From Lachnospiraceae bacterium (GTDB lineage: Bacteria; Bacillota; Clostridia; Lachnospirales; Lachnospiraceae), in assembly GCA_020859905.1 (NCBI GenBank), contig JAJBVI010000160.1:1-44683 (forward strand): 44,683 nt of DNA, in the 5' to 3' direction. Both the position numbers and the translations under genes were made by a program. Position 1 is the first letter of the stretch; each line of letters starts with the position of its first letter. Below are positions 28,713-37,807 of the stretch, one piece after another. The notes below the pieces were generated by a model. It did no database searches and was not told the DNA's origin. It worked only from the letters and a program-made list of their open reading frames with translations.

Positions 28713-29981
28713 ATGAATATCGTCCAGGTCTATGGAAACATCATAAAAAAATATGCGCCGGACCACCCGCGCACCGCCCTGCGCATCATACAGCTCGGCT
28801 TTATGCTGGAGAAGTTCCGCTCGGGACATCTCGCGAACAAAGAGATTCCACCGGCCTGGCGCTACCTGAACCATTACGCGGTGAGCGAGGTGCAGCGTGC
28901 GCTCCGGCATCCGAAGCGCACCGTCTGGGCCAATCTCTTCGCGCCGGTGGAGATCCTGCAGTGTTTCGGCGTACACACACTTTCCATCGAATGCCTGTCG
29001 TCCTTCTTATCCGGGATGGGCACGGAGGACTATTTTTTAGACTTTGCGGAAAATGAGGGCATTGCGCCGACGCTCTGTTCCTACCACAAGAATTTTATCG
29101 GAGCCATCGACAGCGGCATCATCCCGCCCGCCGCGTTCGCCGTGACGACGTCCATTATCTGCGACGGCAACCTGTGTACGTTCCGGCACCTGGCGGAGAG
29201 GCACCGGGTGCCGGCGTTTCTGCTGGATATCCCGGAACAGTATTCCCCGGAAGCCGAGGACTATGTGGTCGAACAGCTCCGCGAACTGATCGCGCAGCTG
29301 GAGCATACGTTTCACAAAAAGCTCGATTATGACATGCTCTCCGAAATACTGCGGCGGGAAAACGAATCCAAGGCGAGCTACGACAGAACCCTGAAAATGA
29401 TGCGGACAAAGGCGTACCCTGCCACACTGACCCTGCATATGTACCTGCTGTTCGCCAACCACCTGAACATCGGCACACCGGAGATCCTGCGGTTTTACCG
29501 GCAGATGGAAGAGGAAGTGACCGCCGCGCCCGAATTCCACGGGACGAACATCTTCTGGGTCCACCTGCTGCCCTGGTATCAGCAGACCCTGAAATCCTGT
29601 TTTAACCTCAATCCGGATTACCAGATTCAGGGCATCGAGATGAGCCTGGACTACACGGATCCGCTGGACACCGGCCATCCGCTCGAAGCGCTGGCCAGAA
29701 AAATGATCTGCAATATTTATAATGGCTCTTATGAGCGGAAAGCAGACCTTGTGCAGTCTGTCGTGCAGGACATCCGGCCGGACGGCGTCATCAATTTCTG
29801 CCACTGGGGCTGCAAGCAGTCCGCCGGCGGCGCGATGATATTAAAGGAAAAAATGCAGGAGATCGGCATGCCCTTCCTCATCCTGGACGGGGACGGGATG
29901 GACCGCCGCAACAGCCACGACGGACAGATCAGGACGCGCGTCGAAGCATTTCTTGAGATGATCCGCCGCAAAGAAAATTAA
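28713..29981 (+). CDS. 2-hydroxyacyl-CoA dehydratase family subunit (HgdA/B-like)
   Basis: Dehydratase D-family pattern; C-terminal CHWGCKQSAGGAMILKEKMQEIGMPFLILDGDGMDRRNSHDGQIRTRVEAFLEMI. Confidence 0.85.
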   Translation: MNIVQVYGNIIKKYAPDHPRTALRIIQLGFMLEKFRSGHLANKEIPPAWRYLNHYAVSEVQRALRHPKRTVWANLFAPVEILQCFGVHTLSIECLSSFLSGMGTEDYFLDFAENEGIAPTLCSYHKNFIGAIDSGIIPPAAFAVTTSIICDGNLCTFRHLAERHRVPAFLLDIPEQYSPEAEDYVVEQLRELIAQLEHTFHKKLDYDMLSEILRRENESKASYDRTLKMMRTKAYPATLTLHMYLLFANHLNIGTPEILRFYRQMEEEVTAAPEFHGTNIFWVHLLPWYQQTLKSCFNLNPDYQIQGIEMSLDYTDPLDTGHPLEALARKMICNIYNGSYERKADLVQSVVQDIRPDGVINFCHWGCKQSAGGAMILKEKMQEIGMPFLILDGDGMDRRNSHDGQIRTRVEAFLEMIRRKEN

Positions 29982-30047
29982 AAGAATTTTAATTGTATTT
30001 TTCTTTCAAATCTCGTATGCTGTTTATTAAAAAGGAGGTGCTGTCAT

Positions 30048-30317
30048 ATGGCAAATGCTTGTAATGTTAATTTCAAACTGGACTCAGATGTAAAAAAAAG
30101 TATGGAGCAGGTTTGTTCTGAACTCGGTCTTTCCATGAGTGCGGCGTTTACGATTTTTGCAAAAAAAGTCGGTCGTGAAAAACGAATTCCCTTTGATGTA
30201 TCCATAGATCCGTTTTACAGCGAAGACAATCTTGCGCTGCCTGAGAAACGGATCCGAGATGTGCAAACAGGTAAAACCACCTTACATGAACACGACTTAA
30301 TCCGGGAGGATGAATGA
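30048..30317 (+). CDS. RelB/DinJ-family antitoxin
   Basis: NVNFKLDSDVKKSMEQVCSELGLSMSAAFTIFAKKVGREKRIPFDV; ATGA overlap with the downstream toxin ORF. Confidence 0.9.
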   Translation: MANACNVNFKLDSDVKKSMEQVCSELGLSMSAAFTIFAKKVGREKRIPFDVSIDPFYSEDNLALPEKRIRDVQTGKTTLHEHDLIREDE

Positions 30318-30576
30318 GAAAAACATGGCATGATGAAGCAGGGGAGGAATACCTTTACTGGCAGACTCAGGACAGGAAAACCCTGAGAAAAATCAACCAG
30401 CTTTTGCGCGATATAGACAGAAACGGATATCAATGTTCAGGGAAACCGGAAGCTCTGTCCGGTAATCTCACCGGTTTTTGGAGCGTTCGCATTGATAAAA
30501 AAACAGGATTGTATTTCGAGTTATCGATGAAACCATTGAAATTTATCAATGCGGTTCACATTACCAGGAAAAATAA
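30314..30576 (+). pseudogene. Txe/YoeB-family toxin, frameshifted at an A7 tract (30497-30503)
   Basis: N-terminus WHDEAGEEYLYWQTQDRKTLRKINQLLRDIDRNGYQCSGKPEALSGNLTGFWSVRIDKK; in the -1 frame it continues NRIVFRVIDETIEIYQCGSHYQEK-stop. Confidence 0.85.
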
Positions 30577-30592
30577 TATACGGAGAAAGTCT

Positions 30593-32620
30593 ATGATTAT
30601 GTACATGTGTAAATATGCACCGATCGAGATCATCGAAGCTTTCGGCAACACGGTGGTCCTGACGGAACCGCACGTCACAAATTTTACGCAGGCGGACACA
30701 CTGATGCATCCGAACATGTGCTCGTTTGTAAAAGCGGTGCTCGAGGATTTTGAAAACCGTAATTATGAAGGCATGCTTTTTACCGGCTGCTGCGACAGTT
30801 CGCGGCGGCTGTTTGACACGCTGAGGCGCCTCCATCCGGAGAAGTTTTTCTTCTGCTTCGACCTGCCGCGGAAGGTGAATGCAATCACTGTTTCTCTCTA
30901 TGTGAACCAGATCGAACAGCTGATCCGAGAGTATACCGCTTTTTCCGGGAAATCATTCGATCCGGACTGGCTTGCAAAAAAGTGCAGCCATGAGTTTGAC
31001 ATGCAGATCCGGAAAAAGGAACTCATCAAGGCCGGAAAGATCCCGAAGAAAGAGAGCGACTTAAGAATCTGCCTGGCGGGCGCCCGGCCCGGCTCCGAGA
31101 TCAAACAGCTGATCACGGATCACGGGGCAGAGATCGCTCTCGACCTGACCTGCACCGGCATCTGCCGGGAATACCGGGTGGATGAAACGAATGTGCTGCA
31201 CAGCTACGCCAACAGCCTGCTGAACCAGCTTCCGTGCATGCGGATGCATCAGACAGACAGCCGGAAACAGCGCGTCCTCGACATGGCCGGCGATCTGGAC
31301 GGCATCATCTACCACACCGTGAAGTTCTGCGATATTTACTCCTATGAGTATGCTGACATGAAAGCGCATGCGGGGCTTCCCATGGTAAAGCTGGAGACCG
31401 ATGCCACCAGTCAGTGCGCCGGGCAGATTTTAACCAGAGTCGAAGCCTTTCTGGAATCCTTGCGGACACGCAGGGGAACTCAGACAACCGGGCATACCCC
31501 AGACGGATACGGGAAACCCACCCGACAAAATCAAGACGCCCGGGACATGCCCGGAAACGCCCCCGGCAGCCGTAACGCCGATGACAGCACAGGCTCCGGC
31601 AAAACATCTGCCAATACAGCCTGTGGAACCTGCTCAGGAAATGTCACGGACACGTCCTGTGCGTTCTGCACGGAAAATGTCACGGACACGTCCTGTGCGT
31701 TCTGCCGCGGCGAAGACAGCTCCGATGTTCCCCGCCTGTCCGGGGAGGATGTAAAAGCGGATCTGGCCGAACACATGGGAAACGAATTTCCCCACAGTAA
31801 AAAAGGAGACCACCCTATGTATATTATGGGAATCGACAGCGGATCCACCTCCACAAATGCTGTCATCATCAACGAAAAACAGGAGATTCTTTCCTGGGCA
31901 GTCATCCGCACAGGAGCCAAGAGCGGAGAGAGTGCAGAACGGATTCTGCAGGAAATCCTGAACCGGACACAGCTGCAAAGAGAAGATCTGAACCTGATCG
32001 TGTCCACCGGATACGGCCGCGTCAGCATTCCGTTTGCAGACAAAAATGTGACGGAGATCAGCTGCCACGGCAAAGGCGCGCACTTTCTGAATCCCGCTGT
32101 CCGCACGATTCTGGATATCGGCGGTCAGGACAGCAAGGCCATCCGCTTAAACAAACATGGTGATGTGATTGATTTTGTCATGAACGACAAATGCGCCGCC
32201 GGGACCGGCCGTTTTCTGGAAATGATGGCGCGTACTCTGGAGATCAGCATCGATGAACTCGGTCCGCTCTCCCTGCAGTCAAAGGAAAATGTGGAGATCA
32301 GCAGCATGTGCTCGGTCTTTGCCGAGTCAGAGGTCATCTCCCTGATCGCGCAAAATAAAGAAACCGCGGACATCGCCCACGGCATTCACAAAGCCATCGC
32401 AGGAAAAGCGATTTCTCTGTTAAAGAGAGTCGGCCTCGAAAAAGAATTTATGATGACCGGCGGCGTGGCAAAAAACCCCGGCGTTGTAAAAGTGCTGGAG
32501 GAACAGCTCGACGCCCCCCTCTATATCTATGAACAGCCTGAGATTGTCGGCGCCCTCGGCGCTGCCCTGTTCGGGCTGGAAAGCCTGAAGCCAGGAGAAA
32601 AATCATTCGGCGCGCTATAG
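30593..32620 (+). CDS. 2-hydroxyacyl-CoA dehydratase subunit fused in frame to acyl-CoA dehydratase activase (BadF/HgdC ATPase)
   Basis: HgdB-like part to about 31470; activase part MYIMGIDSGSTSTNAVII...DIGGQDSKAI...CAAGTGRFLE from 31817, which has its own RBS (AAAAAAGGAG). No stop between them. Confidence 0.8.
   Translation: MIMYMCKYAPIEIIEAFGNTVVLTEPHVTNFTQADTLMHPNMCSFVKAVLEDFENRNYEGMLFTGCCDSSRRLFDTLRRLHPEKFFFCFDLPRKVNAITVSLYVNQIEQLIREYTAFSGKSFDPDWLAKKCSHEFDMQIRKKELIKAGKIPKKESDLRICLAGARPGSEIKQLITDHGAEIALDLTCTGICREYRVDETNVLHSYANSLLNQLPCMRMHQTDSRKQRVLDMAGDLDGIIYHTVKFCDIYSYEYADMKAHAGLPMVKLETDATSQCAGQILTRVEAFLESLRTRRGTQTTGHTPDGYGKPTRQNQDARDMPGNAPGSRNADDSTGSGKTSANTACGTCSGNVTDTSCAFCTENVTDTSCAFCRGEDSSDVPRLSGEDVKADLAEHMGNEFPHSKKGDHPMYIMGIDSGSTSTNAVIINEKQEILSWAVIRTGAKSGESAERILQEILNRTQLQREDLNLIVSTGYGRVSIPFADKNVTEISCHGKGAHFLNPAVRTILDIGGQDSKAIRLNKHGDVIDFVMNDKCAAGTGRFLEMMARTLEISIDELGPLSLQSKENVEISSMCSVFAESEVISLIAQNKETADIAHGIHKAIAGKAISLLKRVGLEKEFMMTGGVAKNPGVVKVLEEQLDAPLYIYEQPEIVGALGAALFGLESLKPGEKSFGAL
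31636..31710 (+). repeat. 36-bp near-perfect in-frame tandem repeat NVTDTSCAFC(T/R)(E/G)
   Basis: AATGTCACGGACACGTCCTGTGCGTTCTGC repeated exactly twice. Confidence 0.9.
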
Positions 32621-32656
32621 CCAGTTATAGTCTTCACATAGGATTATGGCAGCTCC

Positions 32657-33091
32657 CTACAGAGTACTGGCCAGTTTCCGGATCGAGTTGCCGAGCGTCT
32701 CCATGCAGATCTCATACTGGAGCAGTTCACCGCCGTAAGGATCGATGATCTCCAGTTCATCTCCGGTCAGTTCCGTCAGCACATAGACGTTTTTGGCGCC
32801 TTCCAGCTCCATCACCTTTTCCTTCATATCCTGATGGAAGGTAATCACCAGCGTGTCATCGGAAAAATCCTCCTGTGACAGCTGGCTCGCCCTGTAGTCC
32901 TGCAGGAAAATCCCATTCACGGCCAGCACCTCCTCAGCTTTCGGATTCATCGGCTCCGAAAACAGCACGACCAGTCCTCTCGCACAAACCTCCACAGGAC
33001 AGCGATCAAACGCTCTCTGCAGAAGTGCCATCGCCATCGGTTCCCTGCAAGTCCCGCGTCTTCCCACAAAAATCACTTTCTTATATATCAT
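32657..33091 (-). CDS. Low-molecular-weight protein-tyrosine/arginine phosphatase-like protein lacking the catalytic Cys (YwlE-like)
   Basis: FVGRRGTCREPMAMALL aligns to FVCxGNTCRSPMAxAL; retains IIDPYGG. Next to ywlC-like gene. Confidence 0.7.
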   Translation of the reverse strand: MIYKKVIFVGRRGTCREPMAMALLQRAFDRCPVEVCARGLVVLFSEPMNPKAEEVLAVNGIFLQDYRASQLSQEDFSDDTLVITFHQDMKEKVMELEGAKNVYVLTELTGDELEIIDPYGGELLQYEICMETLGNSIRKLASTL

Positions 33092-33181
33092 ATACTTCTC
33101 CTGACTACTCTATGTTTATGCCGATATCTCTTTTCCCAACACACCGATGTCCGGCTGCTTTGCAATATCTTTTTCTCTCCG

Positions 33182-34573
33182 CTACACATGCAGGACATGA
33201 TGTCCCGCCGCTTTCATCAGGCGGTTCATGACCGCAGTTCCGATCCGCAGCGATGAAAAACTCTCTGAATAAATGCGATCCGCACCAAGCGCATCCATCT
33301 CCCGCAGAACCGCAAACAGATGACGCGCAATGCTGTCCTCATCCGCACGGCTTCCAATGGAACGGACAAACTCCGCTTGATACCTGCGCTCTGTCTCCTC
33401 CGTGCAGATCACGCCTGTTTTGATTCCCCGCCGGCGATTTTCCGCCGCCATGGTGTTGATTCGCCGAATCACGGCTTCGCCTGCCCCGCTGACAATGAGC
33501 ATCTCCGCTTTCGGCGCGTAATGCCGGTACTTCATCCCCGGCGCTTTCGGGTATGCGGCTGCTCCTGCCGGATCAAAACCGACTATTTCTCTTAATTCGG
33601 GGTCAGCCGCCCCTGCCGGGCCGTTATCGGCTGCTCCTGCCGTACCTTTGTCTGTATCGCCGGTCAGTCCGGGGCTGTTGCCGACGGCTCCTGTCAGTTC
33701 TCTATCTGTATCCCCGGCCAGACCCGGATCGTCGCCGACAGCTCCGATCACCTCCGCCAGCATCTCCCGCGTGATATAACCGGGACGCAGAACCAGCGGA
33801 GTCTCATCCGCGACCCATGCGCCGTCCGCCGTCTGCGTGATGCAGCTCAGATCTATAATTGTGGATTCTATGCCGATGCCGACAGTTCCGCCGTCCAGAA
33901 TCAGCGGGATCTTACCGGCCAGATCCTCCGCCACATGCTCCGCCAGCGTGGGACTCGGCCGACCGGAAGTGTTTGCGCTCGGCGCCGCGATATAGCCGCC
34001 GCTCTCCCGGATCAGAGCCAGCGCGGCCGGGTGATCCGGCATCCGGACTGCCACGGTGTCCAGTCCTCCCGTCGTCTCGTACGGTACAATCTCGCTTTTA
34101 CGAAAAATCATGGTCAGCGGCCCCGGCCAGAACGCATCCGCCAGCAGACGCGTCTGCGGAGGTATCTCCCGCGCGATCCGGTAAAGGGCGTCAAAATCCG
34201 CTATGTGGATAATCAGGGGATTATCCGACGGGCGTCCCTTCGCCGCGTATATTTTTCTGGCCGCCTCCGAACGCAGCGCATCCGCCCCCAATCCGTACAC
34301 GGTCTCCGTGGGAAAAGCGACCAGTCCTCCCGCTTTCAGGACATCGGCCGCGGCACGAATATGATCGAAATCGGGATCCCGCGGGTCTATTTTCCGAATT
34401 TCCGTGATTACGTGACCGGGTTTATCATACTCCGCTATTTGCGGGTTATTCTCCTGATTGTTTTTCTCTCTGTCCACGGGACAGCATATATCAGATTCCG
34501 CTATTTGCGGGTTATTCTCCTGAATATTTTTCTCTCTTCCGGCAATCATAGGGATGATTATAACACAGATCAT
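33182..34573 (-). CDS. ywlC: L-threonylcarbamoyladenylate synthase (Sua5/YwlC type)
   Basis: GGLVAFPTETVYGLGADA, KGRPSDNPLIIHI, PSANTSGRPSPT, C-terminal Sua5 domain PKAPGMKYRHYAPKAEM. Exact start uncertain. Confidence 0.9.
   Translation of the reverse strand: MICVIIIPMIAGREKNIQENNPQIAESDICCPVDREKNNQENNPQIAEYDKPGHVITEIRKIDPRDPDFDHIRAAADVLKAGGLVAFPTETVYGLGADALRSEAARKIYAAKGRPSDNPLIIHIADFDALYRIAREIPPQTRLLADAFWPGPLTMIFRKSEIVPYETTGGLDTVAVRMPDHPAALALIRESGGYIAAPSANTSGRPSPTLAEHVAEDLAGKIPLILDGGTVGIGIESTIIDLSCITQTADGAWVADETPLVLRPGYITREMLAEVIGAVGDDPGLAGDTDRELTGAVGNSPGLTGDTDKGTAGAADNGPAGAADPELREIVGFDPAGAAAYPKAPGMKYRHYAPKAEMLIVSGAGEAVIRRINTMAAENRRRGIKTGVICTEETERRYQAEFVRSIGSRADEDSIARHLFAVLREMDALGADRIYSESFSSLRIGTAVMNRLMKAAGHHVLHV
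34432..34523. repeat. 26-bp perfect direct repeat (period 66 bp) in the Sua5 N-terminal region
   Basis: CCGCTATTTGCGGGTTATTCTCCTGA at 34432 and 34498. Confidence 0.9.
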
Positions 34574-34630
34574 CTGTATTGAACAGGACTTTCTGCACTT
34601 TTACTGAACAGGTCTTTCCTTACTTTTTAC

Positions 34631-34659
34631 TTGTCAAAGGAAATGAGTTAAAGTATACT
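34631..34659 (+). promoter_or_regulatory. Sigma-A-type promoter TTGTCA-N17-TATACT upstream of galM
   Basis: Consensus-like boxes with 17-bp spacer. Confidence 0.65.
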
Positions 34660-34691
34660 GGTGAGGAAAATTGACTGGGAGGATATGCAAC

Positions 34692-35729
34692 ATGAGCATT
34701 ACGAAACATCCCTTCGGAACCACTTCCGACGGAAAAGCTGCATATTTATATTGTATGAAAAATTCGGAGGGCGCGTATGCCGTTGTCACTAGCTATGGCT
34801 GCAGGGTTGTCGACATCTGCGTGCCGGACCGGGAAGGAGAACTCCGGGATGTGTGTCTCGGATATGACACGTTAGCAGAGTATGAAAATGATACCGCTGC
34901 CTTCGGCGCCGTGGTAGGACGGCACGCAAACCGCATCGGGAAGGGCTTATTTACACTGGATCGCGTCACATACCGGCTCGCCGTCAACAACGGCCCGAAC
35001 CATCTGCACGGCGGCCTGCGCGGTTTTCACCATTATAACTGGGATTCCCAGATCTCCGGCAATACCGTCCGTTTCACCCGGACATCCCCGGACGGAGAGG
35101 AGGGTTACCCCGGAAACCTTACCATGACGGTCGTCTACAGCTGGAGCGAAGACAATGAGCTGTGCATTTCCTATCAGGCGAAGACCGACAGATCCACTGT
35201 CTTTAACACGACAAACCATACGTATTTTAACTTAAACGGGGAGGACGCCGACACGGTGCTGGATCACACACTGCTGATCAAAGCGGCGCAGTTTACGGAG
35301 ACCGACGAGTACAGCCTCCCCACAGGCAGGATTCTCGACGTGGCCGGGACGCCGATGGATTTTACGAAGGCCAAGCCCATCGGGCAGGATATCCGCGCCG
35401 ACTACTACCAGCTGAAATATTCCAAAACCTACGACCACAACTTTGTGCTGTGCGGCAGGGGGCTGACGGAAGCCGCCGTGCTTTCCTCGGCGGAGTCCGG
35501 CATCCGCATGACGTGCTTTACAGACCAGCCGGGCCTGCAGCTCTATGTGCCGGCAGGTTCCCCGGCGGAACATGGGAAGAACGGGAGACGCTATCCCGCC
35601 TGCGGCAGTGTCTGCCTCGAGACGCAGCATTTCCCGAACGCCACCAGCCACCCGGCATTCCCGTCCGTGACCCTGACACCGGACGAACCGTTCGAATCGA
35701 AAACGATTTACCATTTTTCCGTTTTCTGA
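34692..35729 (+). CDS. galM: Aldose 1-epimerase
   Basis: VVGRHANRIGKG, NNGPNHLHGGLRGFH, FNTTNHTYFNLNG; RBS GGGAGG. Confidence 0.9.
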   Translation: MSITKHPFGTTSDGKAAYLYCMKNSEGAYAVVTSYGCRVVDICVPDREGELRDVCLGYDTLAEYENDTAAFGAVVGRHANRIGKGLFTLDRVTYRLAVNNGPNHLHGGLRGFHHYNWDSQISGNTVRFTRTSPDGEEGYPGNLTMTVVYSWSEDNELCISYQAKTDRSTVFNTTNHTYFNLNGEDADTVLDHTLLIKAAQFTETDEYSLPTGRILDVAGTPMDFTKAKPIGQDIRADYYQLKYSKTYDHNFVLCGRGLTEAAVLSSAESGIRMTCFTDQPGLQLYVPAGSPAEHGKNGRRYPACGSVCLETQHFPNATSHPAFPSVTLTPDEPFESKTIYHFSVF

Positions 35730-35851
35730 ACCGAATCACAGACACCCGCCACAGGCAGACAGACCATGCGGACTGATCTGTAACGATCTCTGCTATGGCT
35801 ATAGTGCCGAATGATTTTTCATGTGCAAGGCGGAGGAAGGAGGAATATTTT

Positions 35852-37807
35852 ATGCCGCAGGGAGAATACGCCGCCGCCCTCAAGGCAGGAAAAAAAGAGA
35901 TACAGGCACGGGCAGCGGCCGGACTGCCGACCGGGCTGCCCGCGCTGGATGACATTCTGGAGCATGTCGAGATCCGCGGGGAGGTACCGCTCGGTCTGAT
36001 CGACATCCCCGCGGAGCTAATCGTCGGGACGAAGACCGTCAGCCGCACCACATCCTTTGCCCCCAACTTCATGCCGATCCTCGAGGAAGGTTCGGAATTT
36101 TCCATGAAATGGAACAGTCTGTGCCGCGCACATCTGCAGGAGGGCATCCGTGAACCGATCAAAGTATATGAATATTTAAACAGATACTATGTCCTGGAGG
36201 GGAATAAGCGCGTCAGCGTCCTGAAATATTTCGATGCCACCAGCATCCCCGGCTATGCGACGCGCATCATCCCCGCCTGGAAAGATACGCGTGAGATCAG
36301 GATTTACTATGAGTTTCTGGATTTTTACAACGAGACCAGCATCAACTACCTGGAATTTACCCGGGAGGGAAGCTACCGGAGACTCAGCCACCTGACCGGC
36401 CACAGGGTGAATGACCGCTGGAGTCCGGACGACCGCATGGATTTCCGCTCCTGCTACAACCGGTTTTCGGATGCCTTTGAGGAACGGGGCGGGCAAAAAC
36501 TGTCCTGTACGACCGGCGACGCGTTTCTGACCTATCTCAGCCTGTTCGGCTATGAGGAAGTCAAAAAAGAAACGGCCGCCGATTTTAAAACAAATCTCAA
36601 AAAGCTCTGGGATGAGATCGAACTGAATTTCCGCGACGCCGGACCGGAGGAGAAGATCGACATGAAGCTGGATCCGACGCCGGATACCAGAAAAGGCCTG
36701 ATCTCACAGATTCTGACCGTCTCCTCGTCTTCCGCCCGCGCGGTTACCAAAATCGCCTTTATCCACACCAGGACGACGGACACCTCCAGCTGGACCTACT
36801 CCCACGAGCTTGGGCGCATGTACGTGAATGATATTTTTCACGGGGAAGTAGAGACCGCCGCCTATGAAAACAATTTCACCGACGCGGACGCACAGAGTGC
36901 CATTGAGCAGGCAATCAGTGACGGCAACACGATCATTTTCACAACGACTCCTGTTTTCCTCGCCGCCAGCATCAAGGCCGCGATCAACCACCCGGAGATC
37001 AGAATTTTAAACTGCTCCCTGAACACCTCGCACAAGTACATACGGACTTACTATGCCAGAATATTTGAGGCGAAGCTGCTGAACGGAGTTCTCGCGGGCA
37101 TCATGACGGACACCAATACGATCGGTTACATCGCCGACTACCCTATCACCGCCATGCCCGCCACCATCAACGCATTCGCCATCGGAGTGAAAATGGTGAA
37201 TCCTCAGGCGCGGATTTTTCTGGAGTGGTCCACCGCGAAGGAAAATAAGGGAGTGGATCTCACGGAAAAATTATACAGCAAAGGCGCCACTTACATTTCT
37301 CATCTGGATATGATTGTCCCCCGGCATGCCACGCGGCGCTATGGGTTGTACCGCGTCAACGGGGAGACGCCGGTGAACCTCGCTTTCCCGGTTCTTGACT
37401 GGGGGAAATACTACGAGCGCATCATCCGGAACATCCGGCACGGCACCTGGAATGCCGAGAGCAAAACCGACGCAAAAAAAGCGGTGAGCTATTTCTGGGG
37501 CATGTCCTCGGGAGTGGTGGACGTCGTCTGGTCTTCCGCCATCCCCGCGGAGACGAGAAATCTTCTGGAGACCCTGAAGCATTCCATTACGCGCTACGAT
37601 TTTAACCCGTTCGCCGGTGTGCTGAACTCACAGGCCGGCACGGTTCAGTCCGATCCCGCGCACAGGATGTCCACAAATGAGATTATAGCCATAGACTGGC
37701 TGGCGGACAACATAACGGGCTGCATTCCCGCCATCAGGGACCTGGTTCCTGAAGCACAGGCCGTCGTGCGCCAGGAGGGCATCCGCAGGGAGGATGGCTC
37801 CGAATGA
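35852..37807 (+). CDS. ParB-like N-terminal domain fused to BMP/PnrA-like ligand-binding domain, no signal peptide
   Basis: N-terminus: IREPIKVYEYLNRYYVLEGNKRVSVLKYF. C-terminus: KIAFIHTRTTDTSSWTYSHELGR...GVLAGIMTDTNTIGYIADYP. GGAGG RBS before ATG 35852. Confidence 0.75.
   Translation: MPQGEYAAALKAGKKEIQARAAAGLPTGLPALDDILEHVEIRGEVPLGLIDIPAELIVGTKTVSRTTSFAPNFMPILEEGSEFSMKWNSLCRAHLQEGIREPIKVYEYLNRYYVLEGNKRVSVLKYFDATSIPGYATRIIPAWKDTREIRIYYEFLDFYNETSINYLEFTREGSYRRLSHLTGHRVNDRWSPDDRMDFRSCYNRFSDAFEERGGQKLSCTTGDAFLTYLSLFGYEEVKKETAADFKTNLKKLWDEIELNFRDAGPEEKIDMKLDPTPDTRKGLISQILTVSSSSARAVTKIAFIHTRTTDTSSWTYSHELGRMYVNDIFHGEVETAAYENNFTDADAQSAIEQAISDGNTIIFTTTPVFLAASIKAAINHPEIRILNCSLNTSHKYIRTYYARIFEAKLLNGVLAGIMTDTNTIGYIADYPITAMPATINAFAIGVKMVNPQARIFLEWSTAKENKGVDLTEKLYSKGATYISHLDMIVPRHATRRYGLYRVNGETPVNLAFPVLDWGKYYERIIRNIRHGTWNAESKTDAKKAVSYFWGMSSGVVDVVWSSAIPAETRNLLETLKHSITRYDFNPFAGVLNSQAGTVQSDPAHRMSTNEIIAIDWLADNITGCIPAIRDLVPEAQAVVRQEGIRREDGSE

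Noticed and set aside
30314-32620. ORF-track call of a 768-aa toxin-dehydratase-activase triple fusion
   Set aside because: The toxin part joins only because of the frameshift at A7; the dehydratase has its own RBS and ATG at 30593. Only the dehydratase-activase fusion is kept.
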